Made by a program: the position numbers and the translations under genes
Source: Sphingomonas panni
GTDB taxonomy: Bacteria; Pseudomonadota; Alphaproteobacteria; Sphingomonadales; Sphingomonadaceae
Length of the DNA stretch: 32,291 nucleotides
Direction: 5' to 3'
Assembly: GCF_022664435.1 (NCBI RefSeq)
Contig: NZ_JAKREU010000016.1
Span: 1-32,291 of the forward strand
Notes under the pieces: model-generated
Seen by the model: the letters and a program-made list of their open reading frames with translations, nothing else
Databases searched by the model: none
What the model was told of the DNA's origin: nothing
In this document: positions 1-7,756 of the stretch, piece by piece
Layout of the letters: each line of letters starts with the position of its first letter
Position numbering within the stretch: position 1 is the first letter of the stretch

Positions 1-127
1 CATGTTCGGCCACCTCAAGATCAACCGCGCCAGAGCCACACGTTACGACCAGCTGGCCAGCAGCTTCCTCGGCATGGTCCACCTCGCCACCGCAAGATAC
101 TGGCTCAAATTTGTCCACGCCGCCTAG
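1..127 (+). CDS. IS5-type transposase, C-terminal end (partial)
   Basis: An open frame enters from the left edge and stops at TAG 125-127. It reads MFGHLKINRARATRYDQL and continues with a hydrophobic segment ending in YWLKFVHAA. The ERMFGxLKxxRRxATRYD pattern followed by a short hydrophobic tail is typical of the C-terminus of IS5-family (DDE) transposases, where this stretch holds the last catalytic Glu region and the conserved R/Y residues. Only about 42 residues are visible, so whether the element is intact cannot be judged. A terminal inverted repeat should lie just after the stop; the stretch around 133-150 (TCTGCGAAAGCAGTCCC) is a possible right end, but the left end is outside the window and cannot be compared. 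Confidence 0.75.
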   Translation, partial: MFGHLKINRARATRYDQLASSFLGMVHLATARYWLKFVHAA

Positions 128-189
128 GGTCGCGTCTGCGAAAGCAGTCCCGTGACCAGCACAATATTGGGCGTCTTACCCTTCCCCTC

Positions 190-285
190 CGTCATTCCCG
201 CGAAGGCGGGAATCCATAAGCGCCAACGCCGGGGCAGGATCCGCGACGCTGGCGCTGATGGACTCCCGCCTTCGCCGGAGTGACG
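190..285. repeat. REP-like inverted pair downstream of topA
   Basis: Two palindromic units face each other. The first, 190-217, contains ATTCCCGCGAAGGCGGGAAT, a hairpin with 8-base arms. The second, 258-285, contains ACTCCCGCCTTCGCCGGAGT in the opposite orientation with a few changes. Both carry a GTCA/TGAC outer edge. This is the layout of REP/BIME-like intergenic repeats. It lies between the transposase end and the 3' end of topA (299) and could act as a bidirectional transcript end. No gene was found in 128-298. Confidence 0.75.
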
Positions 286-298
286 ATGGTGCTGCGCG

Positions 299-2878
299 CT
301 ACGCCTTGGCCGCCGGCTTCTTCGCCGCAGCCTTCTTCGCAGGCGCCTTCTTGGCGGGTGCATCCTTCGCTGCCGCCTTTTTCGGCGCGGCCTTCTTCGC
401 CGCCGGCTTCTTCTTGCCCTTGGCCGGGGCCGCCGCCGCGCGGTCGTCGATCAACTGGGCGGCTTCCTCCAGCGTCAGCGCATTGGGTTCGACCGATTTC
501 GGGATCGTCGCATTGGTCGTGCCGTCGGTGACATAGGGGCCATAGCGCCCCTCCATCAGCCTGATCTCCGCTTCGGTGCGGGGATGCGCGCCTAGCACCT
601 TCAACGGTTCCTTCGCAGCACCCCGCGCCGGACGCCCGCCGCCCGCCGCCGCTTCGGCCAGCTTCACCACCGCCGCGTTCATGCCGGTTTCGAACACGTC
701 CGCCGTCGACTGCAACCGGGCATATTTGCCGGCGTGCTTGAGATACGGGCCATAGCGCCCGATCGCCGCCTCGATCGGCTCACCCGTTTCCGGATGGTTG
801 CCGATGGTGCGCGGCAGGCTCAGCAGCTTGAGCGCCCATTCGAGGGTCAGCTCGCCGATATCCTTCGGAATCGACGCGCGCTTGGCGTCCTTGCCCTCGC
901 CCAGCTGGATATAGGGGCCGAAGCGCCCCGACTTCCGCTCGACCTCCAGCCCGGTCTCCGGGTCCTTGCCCAGCCCTTCGGGACCGGCATCGCCGCCGTC
1001 ATCCCCGCCCGGCTGCGCGAAACGGCGGGTGTATTTGCACTCGGGATAGTTGGAGCAGGCGATGAACGCGCCGAACTTGCCGCCGCGCATCGCAAGCCGC
1101 CCTTCGCCGCAATTCGGGCACAGGCGCGGGTCGCTGCCATCCGCCTTTTCGGGAAACAGGTACGATCCGAGGAACTGGTCCAGCTCGGCGGTGATGGCGC
1201 TCGGCTGCTGTTCCATCACCTCGGCGGTGCGTGGCTTGAAGTCGCGCCAGAAGGCTTCGAGCACTGCCTGCCATTCGGCACGGCCGCCCGATACGTCGTC
1301 CAACTCTTCCTCCAGCTCGGCGGTGAAGTCGTAGCCGACATATTTCTCGAAGAATCGTTCAAGGAACGCGGTCAGCAGCCGCCCGGTCTCCTCGGCGAAG
1401 AAGCGGTTCTTCTCGACGCGGACATAGCCGCGATCCTTCAGCACCTGGATGATCGAGGCATAGGTTGACGGACGGCCGATCCCCAGTTCCTCCAGACGCT
1501 TGACCAGCGACGCTTCGGAAAAGCGCGGCGGCGGCTGGGTGAAATGCTGTTCGGCGACCACGTCCTTCTTGGCCGGGGCATCGCCCGAGCGCAGCAGCGG
1601 CAGGCGGCGCGAATCCTCGTCCGCCGCATCGTCGCGGCCCTCTTCGTATAGCGCGAGATAGCCGGGGAAGAGCACGACCTGGCCCGTTGCGCGCAGGCCG
1701 GTCTGGCCGGTCTGGTCCTCCAGCTCGACGGCCGTCCGCTCCAGTCGCGCCGACGCCATCTGGCTGGCCAGTGCCCGCTTCCAGATCAGGTCGTACAGCC
1801 GCGCATGATCGCCCGATCCGGCACGGTCCTTCGAAAAGTCGGTCGGGCGGATCGCCTCGTGCGCTTCCTGCGCATTCTTGGCCTTGGTCTGATACTGGCG
1901 CGGCTTGTCCGGGACATAGCTGCCGTCATAGCGGTTGGCGATCGCCCCGCGCGCGGCATCGATCGCCGATCCGTCCATCTGCACGCCGTCGGTCCGCATG
2001 TACGTGATCGCGCCGTCCTCGTAGAGCGACTGGGCGATCCGCATCGTGTGGCTGGCCGAGAAACCCAGCTTGCGCGCGGCTTCCTGTTGCAGCGTCGAGG
2101 TGGTGAAGGGCGGCGGCGGGTTGCGCGTCGCGGGCTTCGTCTCGACATTGACGACGGTGAATCGGCCATCGACAACCGCCGCCTTCGCGACCTCGGCCGA
2201 TCCGGCATCGCCCAGCGACAGCTTGTCGAGCTTCTTGCCCTTGAGCTTCACCAGCCGCGCATCGAACGGCGTGCCGTCGGCCTCCATCCGGGCAATGACC
2301 GACCAATATTCCTGAGCTTTGAAGGTCTCGATCTCACGCTCGCGCTCGACCAGCAGGCGCAGGGCGACCGACTGCACCCGCCCCGCCGACTTGGCGCCGG
2401 GCAGCTTGCGCCACAGCACCGGCGACAGCGTGAAGCCGACCAGATAATCGAGCGCGCGGCGCGCCCGATACGCATCGATCAGGTCGGTATCGAGGTCGCG
2501 CGGTGCCTTCATCGCCGCCAGGATCGCCGGCTTCGTGATCGCGTTGAACGTGACGCGCTCGACCTCCTTGGGCAGCGCGCGGCGCTTCTTCAGCACTTCC
2601 TGCACATGCCAGCTGATCGCCTCGCCCTCGCGATCAGGGTCGGTGGCGAGGATCAGGCGGTCGGCAGTCTTGGCCAGATCGGTGATCGCCTTCAACTGCT
2701 TCGTCTTGTCGGCGTACGTCTCCCAATCCATCGCGAACCCCTCGTCGGGGTTCACCGACCCGTCCTTGGGCGGCAGGTCGCGGACATGGCCATAGGAGGC
2801 GAGGACGCGGTAATCCGACCCCAGATATTTTTCGATGGTCTTCGCCTTGGCGGGCGATTCGACGATGACGAGTTGCAT
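299..2878 (-). CDS. topA: DNA topoisomerase I
   Basis: Type IA topoisomerase that relaxes negatively supercoiled DNA by a single-strand break and passage through a 5'-phosphotyrosine link. The 859-residue length fits the family. The N-terminal Toprim domain shows IVESPAKAKTIEKYLG (about residues 5-20) and DPDREGEAISWH (80-91) with the metal-binding acidic cluster. The catalytic Tyr is in ITYMRTDG (Tyr293). One C4 zinc ribbon (CPNC...CSNYPEC) follows the core, then several topoisomerase C-terminal repeats of the type GRFGPYIQLG, GRYGPYLKHA and GRYGPYVTDG. The last 40 or so residues are a Lys/Ala-rich basic tail of repeated PAKKA-like units, common in alphaproteobacterial TopA and probably DNA-binding. 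The gene ends a minus-strand run plsY-dprA-216 aa gene-topA. Its usual downstream neighbour in relatives (often rnr) is absent; an IS5 end is there instead. Confidence 0.97.
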   Translation of the reverse strand: MQLVIVESPAKAKTIEKYLGSDYRVLASYGHVRDLPPKDGSVNPDEGFAMDWETYADKTKQLKAITDLAKTADRLILATDPDREGEAISWHVQEVLKKRRALPKEVERVTFNAITKPAILAAMKAPRDLDTDLIDAYRARRALDYLVGFTLSPVLWRKLPGAKSAGRVQSVALRLLVEREREIETFKAQEYWSVIARMEADGTPFDARLVKLKGKKLDKLSLGDAGSAEVAKAAVVDGRFTVVNVETKPATRNPPPPFTTSTLQQEAARKLGFSASHTMRIAQSLYEDGAITYMRTDGVQMDGSAIDAARGAIANRYDGSYVPDKPRQYQTKAKNAQEAHEAIRPTDFSKDRAGSGDHARLYDLIWKRALASQMASARLERTAVELEDQTGQTGLRATGQVVLFPGYLALYEEGRDDAADEDSRRLPLLRSGDAPAKKDVVAEQHFTQPPPRFSEASLVKRLEELGIGRPSTYASIIQVLKDRGYVRVEKNRFFAEETGRLLTAFLERFFEKYVGYDFTAELEEELDDVSGGRAEWQAVLEAFWRDFKPRTAEVMEQQPSAITAELDQFLGSYLFPEKADGSDPRLCPNCGEGRLAMRGGKFGAFIACSNYPECKYTRRFAQPGGDDGGDAGPEGLGKDPETGLEVERKSGRFGPYIQLGEGKDAKRASIPKDIGELTLEWALKLLSLPRTIGNHPETGEPIEAAIGRYGPYLKHAGKYARLQSTADVFETGMNAAVVKLAEAAAGGGRPARGAAKEPLKVLGAHPRTEAEIRLMEGRYGPYVTDGTTNATIPKSVEPNALTLEEAAQLIDDRAAAAPAKGKKKPAAKKAAPKKAAAKDAPAKKAPAKKAAAKKPAAKA

Positions 2879-2900
2879 GATGTGGCGGTCGGTCCTTGTG

Positions 2901-2912
2901 CGTACGCGTACG
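2901..2912. promoter_or_regulatory. 12-base perfect palindrome upstream of topA
   Basis: CGTACGCGTACG is a perfect palindrome starting 23 bases before the topA ATG (2878-2876), in the 92-base gap behind the 216-residue gene. Its position would suit an operator or supercoiling-sensitive leader element, but no matching regulator is known to me. A 12-base palindrome in GC-rich DNA can also arise by chance. Confidence 0.3.
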
Positions 2913-2970
2913 AGAGTGGGGAGGCGGGGACCGCTACGTCAAGTCGCAGGTTGTTAATCCCGTATGACGG

Positions 2971-3621
2971 TCACGCCGCCATGCGGTCCGCCCAATCGTC
3001 CAGCGCCGCCCAACGCAACGCCATCGCGATATTTTCGCGGTGATCCAAAAAGCTGAACCGTTCTGGATCGATCCGTTTGCCCCGCACTAGGTCCCAGATC
3101 GGACTGTGCCCGGCGGGATCGTAGCGTCGGAACGGGCGGTCGTGATCGGCATGGTCCGGCGTGAGCGCATGGGATCGCGTGGCCTGACCGCGCCGTACCA
3201 TACGATGCCGTTCCCCGGTCGGACCGTCAGTGACACCGGTCACGACCGAATGGGTCAGAACCCACAGCACCGTATCCTCCGGATCGATCCGATCGGAACC
3301 GACGATGCAACGGGTCAGCGTCGCGACCGGCACCGTGTGTTCGATGTGCACCGTCTGGCCCAGCGCCTTGGTGCCGCAACGATCGGCTTCGGGAAGCGCC
3401 ATGAAGTCTTCGGTGCGATATAGGGCACCTGCGCAAAGCGTCTGTCCGCCGGCCTGCCAGCCAAACCGGTTATGCATGTGTCGGACATCGATGTTACGAA
3501 TGTCGTTCTTGTGCAGCCGAACACATTGCGGCGTGCGAAGCGTCCGGCGAATCCGTTCGCCCTCGCGCTGCCAGAATGCTCGCGCCCTGTTACCCTCGGC
3601 GCGGGCCAGTTCAACCGTCAT
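2971..3621 (-). CDS. Unrecognised 216-residue protein with an HNH-like H-x-E-H-x-x-P motif
   Basis: I do not recognise the family. The start ATG (3621-3619) has a clear ribosome site, GGAGG, 5 bases upstream, which supports it over the much longer open frame that runs back through dprA. There is no signal peptide or membrane segment. The protein is rich in His, Arg and Asp. A central stretch HIEHTVPV (92-99) resembles the first half of HNH/beta-beta-alpha-metal nuclease cores (H/D-x-x-H-x-x-P), and further His/Asp residues follow (TPDHADHDRPF, 154-164; SFLDHRENI, 190-198). A conserved-looking N-terminus (NRARAFWQREGERIRRTL, 11-28) and four Cys are present. It sits between dprA and topA, which are often adjacent in relatives, so it may be an insertion. 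Codon use looks less GC-rich than in its neighbours by eye. Nuclease function is only a suggestion. Confidence 0.7.
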   Translation of the reverse strand: MTVELARAEGNRARAFWQREGERIRRTLRTPQCVRLHKNDIRNIDVRHMHNRFGWQAGGQTLCAGALYRTEDFMALPEADRCGTKALGQTVHIEHTVPVATLTRCIVGSDRIDPEDTVLWVLTHSVVTGVTDGPTGERHRMVRRGQATRSHALTPDHADHDRPFRRYDPAGHSPIWDLVRGKRIDPERFSFLDHRENIAMALRWAALDDWADRMAA

Positions 3622-3631
3622 GCTATCCTCC

Positions 3632-3675
3632 AACCGTTTCGGCCAGCATGAGGACGCGCCCGGAAACAAACGGTT
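3632..3675. promoter_or_regulatory. Inverted repeat between dprA and the 216-residue gene
   Basis: AACCGTTT (3632-3639) and AAACGGTT (3668-3675) form a perfect 8-base inverted repeat separated by 28 bases. Together they fill the 59-base gap between the end of dprA and the start of the 216-residue gene. The inner arm lies immediately upstream of that gene's GGAGG ribosome site. It may be an operator, a weak attenuator or a boundary mark of an insertion. No U-run follows, so a classical terminator is unlikely. Confidence 0.4.
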
Positions 3676-3680
3676 AAACG

Positions 3681-4802
3681 CTACGCCAGACTGACCCGCC
3701 CCCCGGCATGCCGCTCCAGCCGCCCGGCCAGTTCCAGTTCCAGCAGCACCGTCTGCACCACCGGCGTCGCGCATCCCGACTGCCGCACCAGTTCGTCGAC
3801 CGCTACCGGCACCGGGCCGAGCAGTCCGGCGATCCGCGCGCGCTCCGCTTCGCTGGCGTCCGCCGCCACCGGTTCGGAGCGATAGGCCGCGCCGGGCGAA
3901 CGTAGCGCCCGCGCGTCGATCGGGCGCAGCATTTCCGCGACGTCCGCCGCATTCTGCACCAACGTCGCCCCCTCGCGGATCAACGCATTGCAACCCTGCG
4001 CACGGGGGTCGAGCGGCGATCCGGGCACCGCCATCACCTCGCGGCCCGCTTCCCCGGCCAGCCGCGCGGTGATGAGCGACCCCGATCGGGGTGCCGCCTC
4101 CACCACCACCGTACCCAGCGCCAGCCCGGCGATGATCCGGTTGCGCGACGGGAAATGCCGCGCGAGCGGCTGCGTCCCCGGCGGCTGTTCGGCCACCAGC
4201 AGCCCACGCGTCGCAACGTCCTCCTGCAAGGCGGCGTTTTCCGGCGGGAAGACGACATCGATCCCGCTGGCGATGACGCCGATCGTGGCGTGGCCGATCG
4301 CTCCCTGATGCACCGCCGTATCGATCCCGCGCGCCAGCCCGGACACGACGCAATAGCCCGCCGCGCCCAGTTCCTCGGCCAGTCCCCGTGCGAAGCGACA
4401 TGCCGCGGCGGACGCATTGCGCGCGCCGACCATCGCCACCATCGGTCGCGTCAGCAGCGACAGGTCGCCCCGCACGATCAGTGCGGGCGGCGCGCTGTCG
4501 ATCTCCGCCAACAACGCCGGATAATCGGGATCGCCGAGCAGCAGATAGCGCCCGCCCAGCCCGCGAACGGTCGCGATCTCACGCCGGACGGCGGCGTCGT
4601 CGGCCAGCACCGGCGCGCGCCCGCCGCCGCGCGCCGCCAGCATCGGCAGCGCCTCGATCGCCTCCACCGCATCGCCATAGCGCTCGATCAGCGCGCGGAA
4701 CGTGACCGGCCCGATATTCGCCGAGCGGATCAGCCGCAGCGCCGCGAACCGCGCGGCGTTCTGGTCGGCGGCACCGGCCCGCTCGACCATAGCCTCAGTC
4801 AC
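3681..4802 (-). CDS. dprA: DNA processing protein DprA/Smf
   Basis: DprA binds incoming single-stranded DNA and loads RecA during natural transformation; many non-transformable bacteria keep it. The 373-residue protein has an N-terminal helix-hairpin-helix-like segment (RLIRSANIGPVTFRALIERYG, split here around residues 23-43), then the Rossmann-like core with GARNAS, SGLARGIDTAVHQGA, GVIASGIDVVFPPEN, FPSRNRIIAGL and EAAPRSGSLITARLA, all family hallmarks. A C-terminal winged-helix (DML1-type) region occupies about the last 60 residues. The GTG at 4802 gives the reported start and overlaps the plsY stop by 8 bases; ATG at 4790 is an alternative just after the plsY stop. Either way translation is coupled to plsY. 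The pair plsY-dprA followed by topA is a common alphaproteobacterial order. Confidence 0.95.
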   Translation of the reverse strand: MTEAMVERAGAADQNAARFAALRLIRSANIGPVTFRALIERYGDAVEAIEALPMLAARGGGRAPVLADDAAVRREIATVRGLGGRYLLLGDPDYPALLAEIDSAPPALIVRGDLSLLTRPMVAMVGARNASAAACRFARGLAEELGAAGYCVVSGLARGIDTAVHQGAIGHATIGVIASGIDVVFPPENAALQEDVATRGLLVAEQPPGTQPLARHFPSRNRIIAGLALGTVVVEAAPRSGSLITARLAGEAGREVMAVPGSPLDPRAQGCNALIREGATLVQNAADVAEMLRPIDARALRSPGAAYRSEPVAADASEAERARIAGLLGPVPVAVDELVRQSGCATPVVQTVLLELELAGRLERHAGGRVSLA

Positions 4803-5400
4803 GCTTGCGGCCGATCCTCGGCTCCTGCCCCGCCACCAGCCGCGCGATATTCTCGCGATGCTTCCACAACACGATCAGCGCGAGGCCGAGGAACAGCACC
4901 GCCAGGTCGAACCGCCCGACCGCCGCCGCCGCGATCGGCGCGGCCACCGCCGCCGCCATGCCCGCGACCGACGAAATCCGCACTATTCCCAGCAGCCCCA
5001 GCCAGACGATCGCATAGACGAGGCCCGCGATCGGGCTGAGCGCCACGACCACGCCCATCATCGTCGCCACGCCCTTGCCGCCGCGAAAGCGCAGCCACAG
5101 CGGATAGCAATGCCCGACGAACGCCGCCGCGCCCGCGACCAGCTCCTCGCCCGGGAACAGCGCTGCCACGATCCACACCGCCGCCGCGCCTTTCAGCAGG
5201 TCGAGCAGCAGCGTCGCCGCCGCCAGCCCCTTTCGCCCGGTGCGCAGCACGTTGGTCGCGCCGATATTGCCCGATCCGATCGCGCGCAGATCGCCCGCCC
5301 CGGCGATCCGCGTGAGCAGGATGCCCCACGGAATCGATCCGAGCAGATAGCCGATCAACAACGCCGCCACCGGCGGGAACCAGAGAATGTCGCTCGGCAG
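4795..5400 (-). CDS. plsY: Glycerol-3-phosphate acyltransferase PlsY
   Basis: PlsY is an inner-membrane enzyme that transfers the acyl group from acyl-phosphate to glycerol 3-phosphate, the first step of phospholipid synthesis. Family motifs are clear: GSIPWGILLTR, GSGNIGATNVLRTGRKG and GHCYPLWLRFRGGKGVAT, the three cytosolic-side catalytic loops, separated by five or so hydrophobic helices. The C-terminus is basic (RIGRKRD). The start is unusual: no ATG, GTG or TTG exists in frame close to the expected N-terminus; the nearest standard start is far upstream, inside murI on the other strand. The CTG at 5400-5398 (LPSDILWFPPV..., preceded by GGGGGCG) gives the normal size of about 201 residues and is chosen here with caution. 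It overlaps dprA and is divergent from murI. Confidence 0.9.
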   Translation of the reverse strand: MPSDILWFPPVAALLIGYLLGSIPWGILLTRIAGAGDLRAIGSGNIGATNVLRTGRKGLAAATLLLDLLKGAAAVWIVAALFPGEELVAGAAAFVGHCYPLWLRFRGGKGVATMMGVVVALSPIAGLVYAIVWLGLLGIVRISSVAGMAAAVAAPIAAAAVGRFDLAVLFLGLALIVLWKHRENIARLVAGQEPRIGRKRD

Positions 5401-5498
5401 GATCGCCCCCGTAACTTGCCGTCTGTGAAGTTCAGGGTAAGGGGTTCGGCGGCGGCTTGCAACGCAGGCGCCGATGCCAGTGGAGTACCGAGACGACC

Positions 5499-6296
5499 AT
5501 GGCCGATCCGGCGCAACCGATCCTGTTCTTCGATTCGGGCGTGGGCGGCCTGTCGGTGGTCGCGCCGACCGCCAGGCTGCTGCCGACCGCGCCGATCGTC
5601 TATGCCGCCGACTCGGCCGGCTTCCCCTATGGCATCCGCACCGAGGGCGAGATCGCGGCGCGGGTGCCGGCACTGCTCGGCCGGCTGGTCGAACGCTATC
5701 GCCCGCGCCTCGTCGTCATCGCCTGCAACACCGCCTCGACCATCGCGCTGCCGGTGGTGCGCGCGGCACTCGACGTGCCGGTGGTCGGCACCGTGCCCGC
5801 GATCAAGGTCGCGGCGGAACGGAGCAGGACTCGGGTCATCGGCGTACTCGGCACGCAGGCGACGGTGCGCCAGCCCTATGTCGACGACCTGACCACCCGC
5901 TTCGCCGCCGACTATACCGTGCTGCGCCACGGATCGGCGGCGCTGGTCGAACTGGCGGAGGGCGCGCTGGCCGGCACGCCCCCGCCGCCGGCAGCGATCG
6001 CAGCCGAGCTGGCCGGGCTGTTCGAGCAACCGGGCGGCGACCGGATCGACACGATCGTCAATGCCTGCACCCATTTTCCGCTGCTGGAGGATGCGATGCG
6101 CGCCGTCGCGCCGCACATCGCCTTCGTCGATGGCGGCCCCGGCATCGCCCGGCGCATCGTGGCGCTGACGGCGGGACAGGAATTGCCCGCAACACCGGTG
6201 CCGGGGCGGCTGGTCTTTACCCGGCTGGGCGAGCGCGAGCGGACGATCGCGGCGGGGCTGGAGTCGCAGGGATTCGCCTCGGTCGAGGCGCTGTAG
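5499..6296 (+). CDS. murI: Glutamate racemase
   Basis: MurI converts L-glutamate to D-glutamate for peptidoglycan in the cytoplasm, without a cofactor, using two Cys. Visible motifs are ILFFDSGVGGLSVV (catalytic-site Asp and Ser near residue 10), FPYG, VIACNTASTIAL (first Cys) and VNACTHFPLL (second Cys). With the ATG at 5499 the protein is 265 residues, normal for the family, and starts directly before the first beta strand (MADPAQPILFFDSG). An in-frame ATG at 5457 would add an unconserved Arg-rich 14 residues and is less likely. It is divergent from plsY with a 98-base gap, and followed by a repeat-rich spacer before hemA. Confidence 0.95.
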   Translation: MADPAQPILFFDSGVGGLSVVAPTARLLPTAPIVYAADSAGFPYGIRTEGEIAARVPALLGRLVERYRPRLVVIACNTASTIALPVVRAALDVPVVGTVPAIKVAAERSRTRVIGVLGTQATVRQPYVDDLTTRFAADYTVLRHGSAALVELAEGALAGTPPPPAAIAAELAGLFEQPGGDRIDTIVNACTHFPLLEDAMRAVAPHIAFVDGGPGIARRIVALTAGQELPATPVPGRLVFTRLGERERTIAAGLESQGFASVEAL

Positions 6297-6310
6297 CGCT
6301 GTTCTGGTCC

Positions 6311-6392
6311 GTCGCCCCAGCGCAGGCTGGGGCCTTCTGCGGCGAGGCGCGCGCTTCATCACCGGGAGATCCCAGCCTTCGCTGGGATGACG
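6311..6392. repeat. Family R inverted pair between murI and hemA
   Basis: Unit one (6311-6334) contains GCCCCAGCGCAGGCTGGGGC; unit two (6366-6392) contains ATCCCAGCCTTCGCTGGGAT in the opposite orientation and ends with the usual TGACG. Each unit is itself a hairpin, and the two face each other as in BIME-like elements. The same family is seen at 10301-10382 and 15436-15559. The pair begins 14 bases after the murI stop and may serve as its 3' end. Confidence 0.8.
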
Positions 6393-6394
6393 AA

Positions 6395-6419
6395 GGGGGG
6401 GGGGGGGAACCGCCCCCCC
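6395..6419. other. G13 homopolymer with C7 hairpin partner
   Basis: Thirteen consecutive G (6395-6407), then AACCG and seven C (6413-6419). The G and C runs can pair as a short very stable hairpin. A run this long is prone to slippage in replication and sequencing. It lies about 100 bases before hemA and directly before a palindrome. Confidence 0.6.
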
Positions 6420-6436
6420 TTGGACAATATGTCCAA
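6420..6436. promoter_or_regulatory. Palindrome upstream of hemA
   Basis: TTGGACA-ATA-TGTCCAA is a perfect inverted repeat with 7-base arms and a 3-base centre, 69 bases before the hemA ATG. The position and symmetry suit a dimeric repressor or activator site. It does not match FNR (TTGAT-N4-ATCAA) or a PpsR/CrtJ site. The regulator is unknown to me. Confidence 0.4.
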
Positions 6437-6505
6437 CCCGGCCGATCACCGTAACCGCTTTTATCCGCTGGCAACCGCGCGCGCCAACAGGTACACCCCC
6501 GCCCC

Positions 6506-7750
6506 ATGAGCATCGACGCAGTTCCGGCCCGCTCGGTCGATTACAACCGTGTCTTCGCACAGGCGATCGACCGCCTGCACGAGGAAGGGCGCTACCGCGT
6601 CTTCATCGACATCCTGCGCAACAAGGGGCAATTCCCCAATGCGCGCTGCTTCGCCGGGCATAACGGGCCGAAGCCGATCACCGTATGGTGTTCGAACGAT
6701 TACCTCGCCATGGGCCAGCATCCGTCGGTGATTGCGGCGATGGAAGAGGCGCTGCACGATGTCGGCGCAGGGTCGGGCGGCACCCGCAACATCGGTGGCA
6801 ACACCCATTATCACATCGACCTAGAAACCGAACTCGCCGACCTGCACGACAAGGAAGCGGCGCTGCTGTTCACGTCGGGCTATGTCTCGAACGAGGCGAC
6901 GCTGTCGACGCTCGCGCGCATCCTGCCCGGCTGCATCATCTTTTCCGACGAACTCAACCACGCGTCGATGATCGCCGGCATCCGCCATTCGGGCTGCGAA
7001 AAGCGCGTGTTCCGCCACAACGACCTCGCCCATCTCGAGGAACTGCTGGCCGCCGAAGACCCGGCGGTGCCCAAGCTGATCGCCTTCGAAAGCGTCTATT
7101 CCATGGACGGCGATGTCGCGCCGATCCACGCGATCTGCGACCTTGCCGACAAGTATAACGCGCTGACCTATCTCGACGAAGTCCATGCCGTCGGCATGTA
7201 CGGCAGGCGCGGCGGCGGCATTTCCGAACGCGACGATGCCGCATCGCGCCTGACGATCATCGAGGGCACGCTGGGCAAGGCGTTCGGCGTGATGGGCGGC
7301 TATATCGCCGCCGACCGCACCGTGATCGACGTCATCCGTTCCTATGCGCCGGGCTTCATCTTCACGACCTCGCTGTCGCCGGTGTTGGTCGCAGGGGCCT
7401 TGGCCAGCGTCCGCCACCTGAAGGCCTCACCCGCCGAGCGCGAGGGGCAACAGGCCGCCGCCGCGATGCTCAAGGCGCTGTTCACGCAGGCCGGGCTGCC
7501 GGTCATGGACACGACGACGCACATCGTGCCGCTGATGGTGGGCGATCCGGTAAAGGCCAAGCGGATCAGCGACATATTGCTGCGCGAATATGGTGTGTAC
7601 GTGCAACCGATCAATTACCCGACCGTGCCGCGCGGCACCGAACGGCTGCGCTTCACCCCCGGCCCGGCGCATGACGAAGCGATGATGCGCGAACTGACCG
7701 CCGCGCTGGTCGAAATCTGGGGCCGGCTGGAATTGAAGAAGGCGGCCTGA
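6506..7750 (+). CDS. hemA: 5-aminolevulinate synthase
   Basis: PLP enzyme that condenses glycine with succinyl-CoA to 5-aminolevulinate, the entry step of heme synthesis by the C4 (Shemin) route used by alphaproteobacteria. The 414 residues match the family length. Motifs include WCSNDYLAMGQHP, GSGGTRNIGGNTHYHIDLE (substrate/PLP site), LLFTSGYVSN, DELNHASMI, FESVYSMDGD, TYLDEVHAVGMYG (Asp224 of the PLP pyridine contact) and EGTLGKAFG with the PLP Lys258. The C-terminal domain carries QPINYPTVPRGTERLR. The ATG at 6506 gives the usual N-terminus (MSIDAVPARS...); the ribosome site is weak. It stands alone, after a repeat, G-run and palindrome and before a MITE-like element. It should not be confused with the glutamyl-tRNA reductase also called HemA. 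Confidence 0.97.
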   Translation: MSIDAVPARSVDYNRVFAQAIDRLHEEGRYRVFIDILRNKGQFPNARCFAGHNGPKPITVWCSNDYLAMGQHPSVIAAMEEALHDVGAGSGGTRNIGGNTHYHIDLETELADLHDKEAALLFTSGYVSNEATLSTLARILPGCIIFSDELNHASMIAGIRHSGCEKRVFRHNDLAHLEELLAAEDPAVPKLIAFESVYSMDGDVAPIHAICDLADKYNALTYLDEVHAVGMYGRRGGGISERDDAASRLTIIEGTLGKAFGVMGGYIAADRTVIDVIRSYAPGFIFTTSLSPVLVAGALASVRHLKASPAEREGQQAAAAMLKALFTQAGLPVMDTTTHIVPLMVGDPVKAKRISDILLREYGVYVQPINYPTVPRGTERLRFTPGPAHDEAMMRELTAALVEIWGRLELKKAA

Positions 7751-7756
7751 CCGCAA

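Noticed and set aside
1805..3043. 412-codon plus-strand frame over topA
   Set aside because: Antisense shadow of topA with biased Arg/Leu content and no recognisable domain.
2971..4401. 476-codon frame covering the 216-residue gene and part of dprA
   Set aside because: The N-terminal half is an out-of-frame, Gly/Arg/Ala-rich reading of dprA. A good GGAGG site marks the real start at 3621.
5355..6560. 401-codon minus-strand frame over murI
   Set aside because: Shadow of murI; no motifs, and the sense gene has both catalytic Cys.
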